A stretch of 15,668 bases of DNA, from contig DCIL01000029.1 in assembly GCA_002315875.1 (NCBI GenBank), forward strand, positions 3,365 to 19,032, in the 5' to 3' direction. Position 1 is the stretch's first letter; every line of letters starts with the position of its first letter. This document shows positions 6,236-14,454 of the stretch, piece by piece. Made by a program: the position numbers and the translations under genes. Under the pieces are notes generated by a model, which worked only from the letters and a program-made list of their open reading frames with translations, did not search any database and was not told where the DNA came from. The DNA comes from Verrucomicrobia bacterium UBA1727. Its GTDB lineage: Bacteria; Verrucomicrobiota; Kiritimatiellia; RFP12; UBA1067.

Positions 6236-8455
6236 TTAGTCCAAATCTCCACGGTTAAACCTGATTACGACGAGGGCGTTTGGTTCGAGCTCGAGCTTCG
6301 CCTCGTTGCCTTCTATCGCTACCTTCGCCTGATCGATACCGTCGTAGGCTACGGGACGCCACCCCTGGACCGACAGCACACCCTTGGCCTGGCGATTGCG
6401 GCAGGTACAGGCGACAACGGCAAGCTCGTCGTTGCGGACGAAGACATTCGCCAGCAGGTCCCTGGGCGACGAGTTGGAGAGTCCGTCAGTAGCGAGAAAG
6501 CGTCCCTCGACAAGCACCGGAAACTTCGCGCGCAGGCGATTGACCTCTGCCAGGCGCGACTGGTATACGGGAGTGTCGTCAATGAGTCCGCGGCAGCGCC
6601 AGATCTCGACATCGCTGCGAAGACCGACCAGGAGGTTGTGGTTGACGCGCCAGGGAATTTCGGAGTCGTCCCGAATCTCGCGATCGGAGAGGACGCATTC
6701 GGGGAAGGCGTAGCGTGCCCAGTCCGTGAAGTTCTCGGGACCCGTCGCGCCGATGAGATTGTGCATGTAGTCCACATTCTGGGCGCAACAGTCGACGAAG
6801 ATCTCGGTGCCGAGCGCGAAATCGTGGAGCCCCTTGGACTCAATGTAGTCCCGAAGGTCAGCAAGCGCGGCGGCCTTGGCGGCGATGGTGCGGGTCTGGG
6901 GAATCGGGAACTCGCCTGAGGTATCCCAGGTCGTGGTCGACTCGCAATAGCCGAGCTGATCGAAGAAGACGCCACTCGCACCGAAATCGATCGCGCGGTC
7001 AACTGCCTTGCGCAGGAACTGCTGCCATTCGGGACAGCGATGATCGGCTGAGGCGAACGAGCGCGCATTGTAAAGCCGCGTGAAGACGCCGGTGCCGGCG
7101 AAGCGGTACTCTTCGATGTAGATCTCGCCTGCGTTGGTCTTGAGGGCGATGCGCTTTCCGGGACCCTTACGATAATAGTCGCTTTCGGTGTCGATCAGCT
7201 TGCCGTTGAAGTAGAGCAGGAAGTTGTGGCCCGACTTGCGATACGCGGCGATCTCGCGTTTCCAGTCCGTCTCGCTCGCCCACTTCTCGTCACAGGCGAA
7301 ATAAGAATCGGGATAGCCGTTGTCCATGCCGCGCGCCCACCATCCAAAACAGAGCATGGTGTCGAGTCCCGCGGCATCGCCGGCCTTGGCGATGCGTCCG
7401 TTGAGATCGGCGGGCGAGTAGTAGGTTGCGCCATACTGATGACGGAAGATCGTCCGGTGCCAGCCGGTCATCCGGCGTACCCACGCTGGGACCGGCCGCT
7501 TCTTCCACCACGAGTTCGCCCATGCGCGATAGCGTTTGGCGGTCGCGGTCCAGTTGCCGGAATAGGGACAGATCACGTTGGTGTCGTTCGTCCACTTTCC
7601 ACCCGCGATGACGCTCGGGAACTTTGCAAGACCGGCTTCGACCACGGTGAACTTGCCGTTGGCATCCGGCCAGCAGCGAATCACGTGGATCGTATCCTGA
7701 AAGGTCGGATCGTGGCTTGCGACGTAGAGTCCCTCGGTTTCGGTAAGAATGGCATAACAGTTGGCAGTGGTGTGGCTCGGATACTTGAGCGGACCTCCCC
7801 AGACCTCGAATTGGCGGAACTTCTGGTCCTCGATCATGTAGGAGGGACTTTGTCCCGGACGGACGATATGACGAATCGGATCCTTGATGCGCTTGCCGCC
7901 GAGATGGGTGTTGAGCAGTTCCGCGTCCTTCGGCAGCCTACAGTCCGTCACCAGCGGATACTGCAGTTCACGCACGATCGTGTGCGGCTCGGAGTTATTC
8001 AGTTCGGACTTGAAGCGAACCTGTCCGTCGTCCTCGAGCGTGAGCGTGAGGCGAAGCGAAAACTTGAGCTTCTCGCCGCGCACCCTGAGCGACGGATAGT
8101 CGATGATAAGCGAATTCTCGCCGTTTCTGCTGACCGTCGCCTGCTGTTCGGTGGCATCAATCGGAATCTCCTTCTCTTCGCACACTGCCGCGGTGGGGGT
8201 TCCGGGCGGCGTGAGGCGGCGGTCGAAATACATGCGCCAGAGCCGCCCGCCGCCGCACCAGTTCCATCCGGTGCGCTTGTTGGAAAACTCGGACATATTG
8301 CCGCGCTCGTCAATCCGCACGCGGGTGAAATCGTTTTCCAGAACCTCGGCGGCGTCAATCGATCCTGCGATAAAAAGCGTTCCGAAAAGGGCACAACGGA
8401 ACGGTGACAGCCCTGATAATATTGGGTTTCTGTTCATATTCGACATCTTTGTCAC
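6236..8455 (-). CDS. Exported TIM-barrel glycosidase-like protein (DUF6259-like)
   Basis: A 739-residue protein. The N-terminal 36 residues (R20 CALFGTLFIAGSIDAA) form a signal peptide, so it acts outside the cytoplasm. A beta-rich N-terminal domain (about 38-300) precedes a barrel-like region (about 325-640). The barrel contains LCFGWWARGMDNGYPDSYF, the strand-end motif GVFFDQLGY (D499) and LGTEIFVD (E551); these acidic residues are candidates for catalysis. A short C-terminal beta domain ends in LEPNALVVIRF. Overall it resembles PVC-group proteins carrying DUF6259, whose substrate is unknown. The frame opens with GTG at 8455; ATG codons at 8446 and 8437 are alternatives. The first 16 codons lie in the duplicated module also found upstream of the GH-D gene. 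It follows the GT2/glycosidase fusion gene after 9 bases and has its own candidate promoter. Confidence 0.7.
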   Translation of the reverse strand: MTKMSNMNRNPILSGLSPFRCALFGTLFIAGSIDAAEVLENDFTRVRIDERGNMSEFSNKRTGWNWCGGGRLWRMYFDRRLTPPGTPTAAVCEEKEIPIDATEQQATVSRNGENSLIIDYPSLRVRGEKLKFSLRLTLTLEDDGQVRFKSELNNSEPHTIVRELQYPLVTDCRLPKDAELLNTHLGGKRIKDPIRHIVRPGQSPSYMIEDQKFRQFEVWGGPLKYPSHTTANCYAILTETEGLYVASHDPTFQDTIHVIRCWPDANGKFTVVEAGLAKFPSVIAGGKWTNDTNVICPYSGNWTATAKRYRAWANSWWKKRPVPAWVRRMTGWHRTIFRHQYGATYYSPADLNGRIAKAGDAAGLDTMLCFGWWARGMDNGYPDSYFACDEKWASETDWKREIAAYRKSGHNFLLYFNGKLIDTESDYYRKGPGKRIALKTNAGEIYIEEYRFAGTGVFTRLYNARSFASADHRCPEWQQFLRKAVDRAIDFGASGVFFDQLGYCESTTTWDTSGEFPIPQTRTIAAKAAALADLRDYIESKGLHDFALGTEIFVDCCAQNVDYMHNLIGATGPENFTDWARYAFPECVLSDREIRDDSEIPWRVNHNLLVGLRSDVEIWRCRGLIDDTPVYQSRLAEVNRLRAKFPVLVEGRFLATDGLSNSSPRDLLANVFVRNDELAVVACTCRNRQAKGVLSVQGWRPVAYDGIDQAKVAIEGNEAKLELEPNALVVIRFNRGDLD

Positions 8456-8513
8456 TACAATGCTCTATTCTTCGGTTGGAAGTGTATCATATTCCGGCAG
8501 TGGAGTTGAAGTC
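8412..8513 (-). repeat. Promoter/leader/start module, copy 2
   Basis: The partner of 6065-6165. Here the module is packed between two genes. Its upstream part encodes the last codons of the GT2/glycosidase fusion (through TAG at 8467-8465), and its downstream part encodes the start and first 15 codons of the DUF6259-like protein. The CCCAATATTATCAGGG end resembles the outer half of the REP-like element, but the GGGGTC palindrome itself is absent. Confidence 0.8.
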
Positions 8514-11023
8514 CCCTCATTACCCCATCTGTCGACACTTGAAACGCGATATTCACCCTCGCCAGTGATCGGATGCGAAGTCGCAACGGTCGAGGCGATC
8601 TGCTTTCCATTCTTGTAGACGCGGTAATAGACGTGTTCGGCATCGGTACAGGCGTTCCAGATGACGCAACCGGTCTTCACCTCGACGCCGGTGACGGGCG
8701 ACGGCACACGGTCGGTGTAGTCCGTCGTGAAGAACGTGAGCGAACGCGCAGGTATCGTCGCTGAGAAGACGTTGTCCTTCGTCGGTTTCACGAGTCCCTT
8801 CGGCGGCTGCAGGTCATTGAAGTCGTTGTGCGGCGGATTCGCGCTATCATACTCGTAGACACGCAGGGACTTCGTGAGCTTGTGTGCGGACGTGACGCGG
8901 ATCGTCTTCGCCGGTCCCCAGTTGACGACGGCGATCGAGCACGAGCCGTCCGGATTCGTCACCGCGCCGACGCGCAGATCGCGGTCAATCGTCTCGCTCG
9001 GCAGGTGCCGCGCCCCCTTGCGGAAGAGCTTGACGAGATAGCCCATCGTATAGAGATCGGGATAGGCCGAGTAGTCATGTTCATCGTCGCACCAGCGAAA
9101 GAGTCCGTTCTTGTTGTAACGGATGTCAAGGCCGAAGCCGGAAAAGCGTGCCACGTCATAACGCGCCTTCTCCTCCGGCGAATCACCGCACTCGCGCAGG
9201 AACGGATCGGGATAATCGACCATAGTCCAGCTTACGCCGTGCATCGCTCCGCCATTCAAGACGGCAATTCCCATCTCGGCGCGCGAAATCGCCGATTCGC
9301 GTGCGAACACGCTACCGGGTTGACGAAACGCGCCATGTGCGTCATCCCGCATCGCGCCAACGCCATAGCTCGCATTCCGACCAGTGAAGCCGAACTCACC
9401 AACCGAAATGCGCTTCTCCTTGCGCGCGCACCGAGAGGCGAGGTTCGTAACGGCGGCATATAGGTTGTCATACGTCTTCCGGTCGCCGTTCTTGTTCGTG
9501 CGCTCGTAAAGATGCCAGCAGTAGACCTCCGTCTGCTCGTTCACATTCGTGAGCGCCCAGTCGATGTCCGACATGCGCGAATAGCCGGAGGAATCAGGCG
9601 ACATCAGGCCGATGTCAAGATCATGGCGCACGAACGCACGGTGAAGCCCTTTCAGGATGGTGGCGAAGATATCCCAATGCCCCTGACCGAACCAGGCGTA
9701 GGTCGGGCCTACCGAAAGCTCGTTGCATACCGCATAATAACGCAGTTTGGTGCACCGGCGCTCCTTGACGAGATACTCGAGGCGCGTAGCGACATCCTCG
9801 CAGTAGCGCTCGGCGTCAAAGTCTTCGGTAATGACAGGCATGCGTCCCGGCACGATATAGAGCGTCGTCTCCGCCTTGCGGAAAGTCCGGTCATAATAAT
9901 CGGCAAAACTGTCCATCGCCTCCTTCGTCCAGTTATGAAAACCGGCGAAGACTCGCGAATACGTCGGCGCAATCTCGAGAAACGACTTGTAGACGCGCTC
10001 GTTCTTGAATTCCTCACTCATCAGCGCTGTCATCGTCGCCTCGGAATTGTGAAAGCCGAAGCCACCCCAGAGCCAACGGAAGACGGGCTTGGTGAGCGTG
10101 ATCTCGCTCACCGGTTCCGCCAGCGCCGTTAGGGCCAGTCCACACACCATCGCAGCCACCACCGAAACCTTTGGGGTATGTCCCCAGAAATGCGACTTCC
10201 GAATCCTATACGGCCACTCCACAATTAGTCGCGTTACCCAATGCCAGTGGAATGTTCGGCAGAGAAAAACCTGAAGCCGTTTGATTAAGGGAAGCGTCGC
10301 GGAGATTTCTGCAAGACCATCCAAATGCGCGAACCACTCGTCCCATGGCTGTGGAATGATCCGCTGAAGTTCAAGTGCCGACGCGCCGAATGCGCTATCA
10401 ATCATACCGCCGACTGCCTCGTTTCCAATCGGCAGTTTGGTTCCGCCGTACAGACTGAGCCATTTTCTGGACGACCCCATGCGATCACGAAGGCGCTTTA
10501 AAGTTGGCTTCCGCCAAACTGTTGAGCCATCATGCTGACGATAGCCGTACACCACCTTGTCTACGTCAACAACACGCTTTGCACGCTTTATGCATGAAAG
10601 AAGGAATAGATTGTCCTCGCCGAAGGAATAATCCTGGAATCCCTCAGGGGGCAGAACGCTACGATGATACGCGTAGCTAGTCCAATGGCATATCAAGGTT
10701 GAATCACATCCCGCAGTCTGCCACGACCGCTCATCTTCAAAGGAAACACGTCTGAAGCGCATCAAATCCGCACAGTCTGCCCGCAACCCGATCTCGCAAA
10801 AGAACTCAGGAGCGATGAGATCATCGCCGTCCACGAAAACGAACCAGTCTCCAGTTGCTTTGGCAATGCCTGCATTGCGCGCATGCGAAACACCGCTTCC
10901 ATCGCAGATTTCAATAATCTCGACTTCGCCATCGTACGCCGCTCGTGCCGCCTCGATACTTGAACGGCATGCGGCAATCCACCGATCACATTCCCATGTC
11001 GTGACTATGACACTAATCCTCAT
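8465..11023 (-). CDS. Fusion: GT2 glycosyltransferase + membrane segment + exported glycosidase-like domain
   Basis: An 852-residue chimera. Residues 1-275 are a complete-looking family 2 glycosyltransferase: MRISVIVTTWECDRW, ICDGSGVSHARNAGI, the metal/nucleotide motif VDGDD (64-68), and FGEDNLFLLS. These enzymes transfer sugars from nucleotide donors in the cytoplasm. After RIRKSHFWGHTPK comes a hydrophobic segment (286-302, VSVVAAMVCGLALTALA) that looks like a signal peptide. Next is a clan GH-A-like barrel with candidate acid/base E435 (CNELSVG) and nucleophile E543 (VGEFGFTG). A beta domain and an Fn3-like end (about 780-840) follow. Positive charges before the segment predict GT inside and glycosidase outside. 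The joint coincides with REP-like element R7. The ATG overlaps the flippase/Stealth gene by 11 bases, so translation is coupled. The glycosidase might also start internally at a GTG after AAAGG. The last codons lie in module copy 2. Confidence 0.8.
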   Translation of the reverse strand: MRISVIVTTWECDRWIAACRSSIEAARAAYDGEVEIIEICDGSGVSHARNAGIAKATGDWFVFVDGDDLIAPEFFCEIGLRADCADLMRFRRVSFEDERSWQTAGCDSTLICHWTSYAYHRSVLPPEGFQDYSFGEDNLFLLSCIKRAKRVVDVDKVVYGYRQHDGSTVWRKPTLKRLRDRMGSSRKWLSLYGGTKLPIGNEAVGGMIDSAFGASALELQRIIPQPWDEWFAHLDGLAEISATLPLIKRLQVFLCRTFHWHWVTRLIVEWPYRIRKSHFWGHTPKVSVVAAMVCGLALTALAEPVSEITLTKPVFRWLWGGFGFHNSEATMTALMSEEFKNERVYKSFLEIAPTYSRVFAGFHNWTKEAMDSFADYYDRTFRKAETTLYIVPGRMPVITEDFDAERYCEDVATRLEYLVKERRCTKLRYYAVCNELSVGPTYAWFGQGHWDIFATILKGLHRAFVRHDLDIGLMSPDSSGYSRMSDIDWALTNVNEQTEVYCWHLYERTNKNGDRKTYDNLYAAVTNLASRCARKEKRISVGEFGFTGRNASYGVGAMRDDAHGAFRQPGSVFARESAISRAEMGIAVLNGGAMHGVSWTMVDYPDPFLRECGDSPEEKARYDVARFSGFGLDIRYNKNGLFRWCDDEHDYSAYPDLYTMGYLVKLFRKGARHLPSETIDRDLRVGAVTNPDGSCSIAVVNWGPAKTIRVTSAHKLTKSLRVYEYDSANPPHNDFNDLQPPKGLVKPTKDNVFSATIPARSLTFFTTDYTDRVPSPVTGVEVKTGCVIWNACTDAEHVYYRVYKNGKQIASTVATSHPITGEGEYRVSSVDRWGNEGTSTPLPEYDTLPTEE
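8481..8489 (-). promoter_or_regulatory. Candidate promoter of the DUF6259-like gene, inside the preceding gene's 3' end
   Basis: The minus strand reads TGATACACT (8489-8481), then TCCAACCGAAGAATAG. It is the weaker variant of the extended -10 seen near 2480 and 6138. It lies within the last codons of the fusion gene. The predicted start near 8474 gives a leader of about 19 nt. Confidence 0.45.
10172..10186. repeat. REP-like palindrome R7 at the GT2/glycosidase joint
   Basis: TGGGGTATGTCCCCA has five paired bases on each side. On the minus strand TCTGGGGACATACCCC matches TCTGGGGACAGACCCC of R4 at 15 of 16 positions. It encodes part of FWGHTPK (residues 279-285), exactly between the end of the glycosyltransferase and the signal-peptide-like segment. 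Confidence 0.7.
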
Positions 11024-13100
11024 GCTCAAAGATCTCCGCAAGCAAAGAGCGTACACGCGCCCGATCGTCATCGGTGCAATATTCGGTATCGTTTAGACAG
11101 AAGAACTTGGGACGATCCTTGCGAATCCATTCGGCGATCTTTCTATCCGAAAGACTCAGGCAAAGCGACGTGTACGGCATCATGCCAAGTAGACGCCTCA
11201 AGCGCACCCAACGATCGCAGACCTTCCTGACACCACGTCCGTTCTTCACCGCAAAACAGGACATCACATCACGGTGAAACTGATCAGATGTCCGATATCT
11301 GAAGCTGGCCGAACGAAGTGTCTCCTCCGGATACTTTGCCCAGAAATCAACAAAGACGCTCTTAAGATATCCATCCATGTTATGATGCGGAGGCCGCGTA
11401 TAGGGATCGTTCAGGAACAGTCGCGAATACTGCAGCATTCCTTCATAATCGTTCCGCGGCGACCCGACCATTATGTCACCATATCCGGAATAACGGCAGA
11501 TCATCCGTCCCTTGCGGTCAAAGAAATCTTCCGGCAAAACGGGGCGCCCGAGGAACATGTCGTCGTTGGCGTAGACGAAGCGCTCGCTCAAGCCCGGAAT
11601 GCGGTAGATCCACAACTCTATAGCCGCCGAATTATTGAGCTTTATCGTAGCGGGCTGCACGATTTCGTTGAGCTCTACGATTTTAACACGCTTGTTTTCA
11701 CTCAACCATTCCGGAATCACCGTTCCGTCATTGACCACCACGAAGATGTTTCGGAACCAGGGCGCGAAACGATCAACGCTCCTTATCGACCAGTAAAGCT
11801 CTCCATTATCGCTCGCCCTGCATTTCTCTATGCCCTTCGGAGGATCCTTCTCGCCATACCAGACGTAGACCAGATCAATCGGTTCCGAAAGCTTTCTCCT
11901 GGTCGCATAGATCACATCGACAACGAATTCTGCAATGTCGCTCACAACCTTGGCCCAACATAGTCCGAGAACACCAAAGGGAACACCGCACAACAACGCC
12001 AACATTCCAATCGGCTTCTTCCAGGCGTCGGTTCTAAGTATGTCTGCACTGCGTCCATCGGCACGCAACCACACCAGAGCAATATTACCACCAGCAGTAA
12101 ACAGCTGTCCGAAAATCAGAATCCGCATATACGGCACGCAATCGAGCCATTTATCCCCGAGCACCATACCGACGATTTCAGGGGCCCATATCCACAGCAC
12201 CAAAAGACCCGGCCAAAGCAATGCGATGTTAATCACCCAGAATCGCCTGGCAATCCTCGTCTTATCAGCACCTCCGGCAAACGTCGGCAAGGCAATACGT
12301 CCGACGCTCTCATTTACGATCTCTGCTGGCAATCTTGCCCAGCGATTTCCACGCACAAAGAGTCCCACCGCCGCCGAAGACCATAACTTACCAATCACCA
12401 GATTATAGCTTTCGGTATAGAAGGTGTGAATGATTGAACTCACCATCAACTTCGTTCCGTAAACAAGCATCTTTCCGAACTCCGAGCCGAAGTCGCACTT
12501 CACCTCAAGCACCGCATTCTCCGTTCTTCTTCCGAGCCAAAGCACCATAACCGTACGCACCGAAGCACCAACTACGCCCATCCAGGCGATGGACCAGACA
12601 CCCCAGCCGCGCCATGCGAGCACGATGGCAACACTCGCTCCGACGATGGAACTCACTCCATTGGCGAAGGCCAGCCGTCCGAATCTCTCCTCTCGCGTCA
12701 TCCGTGCAGCCGCCACCACCGCGGCGGCATTGATGATAAGGCCTATGGCCATCACCCACATCAGAGATGCGAGCATGGGATTGTCGTACCACCGCGCAAC
12801 GAGAGGAGCACAGGCGGACAACACCACGTATATCGCCAGCGCCACCATCACATTCCAGACAAACACTCGCCGCTCAAGCCGAACGATCGCCTCACTGTGA
12901 CAGATTACCAAGGCCGTACCAAGTCCGCTTTCCGAAAGGCAGATGCCAAGTCCCAGGAAAATACCCAGCATTGCCGTAAGTCCGAAATCCGATGGCGACA
13001 GCAACCGCGCCAACACTACGCTTTGAAGAAAGCTGATTACATACACGAGGATCTTTTCCATCCCCGTGTACATGACACCGGATAACATCCGTCCCCGCAT
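11013..13100 (-). CDS. Fusion: Wzx/WzxC-type polysaccharide flippase + Stealth sugar-phosphate transferase
   Basis: A 695-residue protein. Residues 1-400 are a polytopic polysaccharide transporter of the flippase (MATE-like) type, with SGVMYTGMEKI, QSVVLARLLSPSDFGLTAML and about ten membrane helices. Such proteins flip lipid-linked glycans across the inner membrane. From residue 408 a Stealth protein follows: CR1 IDLVYVWYGEKDPP, CR2 LYWSIRSVDRFAPWFRNIF and IPGLSERFVYANDDMFLGRP, a CR3-like PHHNMDGYLKS, and CR4 PKFFCLNDTEY. Stealth enzymes make capsule-type phosphodiester-linked glycans by transferring hexose-1-phosphate. WzxC-like flippases usually run to about 480 residues, so the last helices are missing and Stealth takes their place. 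The start lies one base after the uxaA stop; ATG at 13088 is an alternative. The next gene overlaps by 11 bases. Confidence 0.87.
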   Translation of the reverse strand: MRGRMLSGVMYTGMEKILVYVISFLQSVVLARLLSPSDFGLTAMLGIFLGLGICLSESGLGTALVICHSEAIVRLERRVFVWNVMVALAIYVVLSACAPLVARWYDNPMLASLMWVMAIGLIINAAAVVAAARMTREERFGRLAFANGVSSIVGASVAIVLAWRGWGVWSIAWMGVVGASVRTVMVLWLGRRTENAVLEVKCDFGSEFGKMLVYGTKLMVSSIIHTFYTESYNLVIGKLWSSAAVGLFVRGNRWARLPAEIVNESVGRIALPTFAGGADKTRIARRFWVINIALLWPGLLVLWIWAPEIVGMVLGDKWLDCVPYMRILIFGQLFTAGGNIALVWLRADGRSADILRTDAWKKPIGMLALLCGVPFGVLGLCWAKVVSDIAEFVVDVIYATRRKLSEPIDLVYVWYGEKDPPKGIEKCRASDNGELYWSIRSVDRFAPWFRNIFVVVNDGTVIPEWLSENKRVKIVELNEIVQPATIKLNNSAAIELWIYRIPGLSERFVYANDDMFLGRPVLPEDFFDRKGRMICRYSGYGDIMVGSPRNDYEGMLQYSRLFLNDPYTRPPHHNMDGYLKSVFVDFWAKYPEETLRSASFRYRTSDQFHRDVMSCFAVKNGRGVRKVCDRWVRLRRLLGMMPYTSLCLSLSDRKIAEWIRKDRPKFFCLNDTEYCTDDDRARVRSLLAEIFEHED

Positions 13101-13101
13101 A

Positions 13102-14454
13102 CTACAGCGTCACACCGTTCTTGAAGATGGCGATGCCGGAGGCACCGTTGATTTCGTTCTTCGCCTTTTCGCCGGACGCCACCGCCAGCACTTTTGCCGC
13201 GAAGCGATCGGTATCGGGACACGACATCGCGTTCCAGTCGATCCAGTTCGGCTTGTCCGCCGCGAGACGGTCGTTCGTCGCGACCTTGAGCGTCGGCACC
13301 ACGCATCCGAAGGGCGTGCCGCGTCCAGTCGTAAAAAGAATGAGATGACACCCAGCCGCGGCAAGTACCGTCGAGGCGACAAGATCGTTGCCGGGACCCG
13401 TCATCAGCGAAAGGCCGTGCGCGGAAACATGCTCGCCGTAATCGAGCACGTCTTCAACGGGAGACGAACCGCCCTTCTGGACGCAGCCGAGCGACTTGTC
13501 CTCGAGCGTAGTGATGCCGCCTGCCTTATTGCCCGGCGAGGGATTCTCGTAGCAGACCTGGTGATGCGCTTCGTAATATCCCTTGAAATCATTGATCATC
13601 TTGACGCACTTCTCGAACACCGCGCGCGTGCGGCAGCGCTTCATGAGCAGCGTCTCCGCCCCGAACATCTCGGGCACTTCCGTAAGCACCGTCGATCCAC
13701 CGCGGGCGATGAGCCAGTCGGAAAAGCGTCCGACAAGCGGATTGGCAGTGAGTCCCGAAAATCCATCCGACCCGCCGCACTTGAGTCCCACGACCAACTC
13801 TGAAACCGGAACCTCAACGCGCTCTTTGGGACGCGCCGCGTCCAACTCCTTGATGAGTTCGAGTCCCCGCTCGTATTCGTCGCCCGGATCCTGTGCGCGG
13901 AGGAAACGGATGTTGAGGGTTGAGAGAGTTGAGAGGCGGGATTTGAAGGATTCGAGAGTGTTGTTCTCACAGCCGAGGGCGACCACGAGCACGCCGCCGG
14001 CGTTCGGATGGCGACAGAGTGCAGCGAGCAGGTTTGCGGTCATCTCGTGATCCGCCCCCATCTGCGAACAGCCGTACGGATGCGTGAGCGCCAGTCCGCC
14101 GCAACTTTTCGCGAGGCGCTCGGCAAGATTGTTTACGCAGCCGACGAGCGGCACCACCCAGATGTCATTGCGGATTCCGACTCGTCCGTCGGCATGGCGA
14201 TACGCCTTGATCGTCGGCACGTCAGCGGTACGCGGCAAATCGGTGAATTCGGGATCGTACCGATATTCAAGCACCTCACCGAGATTCGTCTTCACGTTGT
14301 GGACGTGAACGTGTTCGCCCTTCTTGATCGGCTGGGACGCCTTGCCGATCGGCATTCCGTATTTGATTACCTCTTCACCTGTCGAAAGATCGCGAAGCGC
14401 GTATTTGTGTCCGTCTTCGCGAATCTCGACATTGTCTTTCGGATTGATGATCAT
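13102..14454 (-). CDS. uxaA: Altronate dehydratase
   Basis: A 450-residue cytoplasmic lyase that dehydrates D-altronate to 2-keto-3-deoxygluconate in galacturonate catabolism. Residues 1-70 form the SAF domain (EVIKYGMPIGKASQPIKKGE, HVHVHNVKTNL). The catalytic UxaA region carries VGCVNNLAERLAK, HPYGCSQMGADH, LGCENNTLESF, LKCGGSDGFSGLTANPLVGR, VLTEVPEMFGAE, YENPSPGNKAGGITTLEDKS and TTGRGTPFG. It ends in AIFKNGVTL, as the E. coli protein ends in FKSGVTL. Conserved cysteines and histidines of the iron-binding site are present. I start at ATG 14454, which overlaps the uxaB-like stop as ATGA; the longer open frame upstream overlaps uxaB and is not protein-like. The flippase/Stealth gene follows after one base. 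Confidence 0.96.
   Translation of the reverse strand: MIINPKDNVEIREDGHKYALRDLSTGEEVIKYGMPIGKASQPIKKGEHVHVHNVKTNLGEVLEYRYDPEFTDLPRTADVPTIKAYRHADGRVGIRNDIWVVPLVGCVNNLAERLAKSCGGLALTHPYGCSQMGADHEMTANLLAALCRHPNAGGVLVVALGCENNTLESFKSRLSTLSTLNIRFLRAQDPGDEYERGLELIKELDAARPKERVEVPVSELVVGLKCGGSDGFSGLTANPLVGRFSDWLIARGGSTVLTEVPEMFGAETLLMKRCRTRAVFEKCVKMINDFKGYYEAHHQVCYENPSPGNKAGGITTLEDKSLGCVQKGGSSPVEDVLDYGEHVSAHGLSLMTGPGNDLVASTVLAAAGCHLILFTTGRGTPFGCVVPTLKVATNDRLAADKPNWIDWNAMSCPDTDRFAAKVLAVASGEKAKNEINGASGIAIFKNGVTL

Noticed and set aside
7844..7856. GGGACTTTGTCCC in the DUF6259-like gene as another REP copy
   Set aside because: A short stem with a different loop and no flanking similarity; chance is adequate.
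7226..8407. Plus-strand open frame of 393 codons
   Set aside because: Antisense to the DUF6259-like gene, with no recognisable motif or ribosome-binding site.
13086..13100. ATGCGGGGACGG at the start of the flippase gene as a repeat remnant
   Set aside because: Only about nine bases match the element and there is no palindrome, so I cannot separate it from chance.
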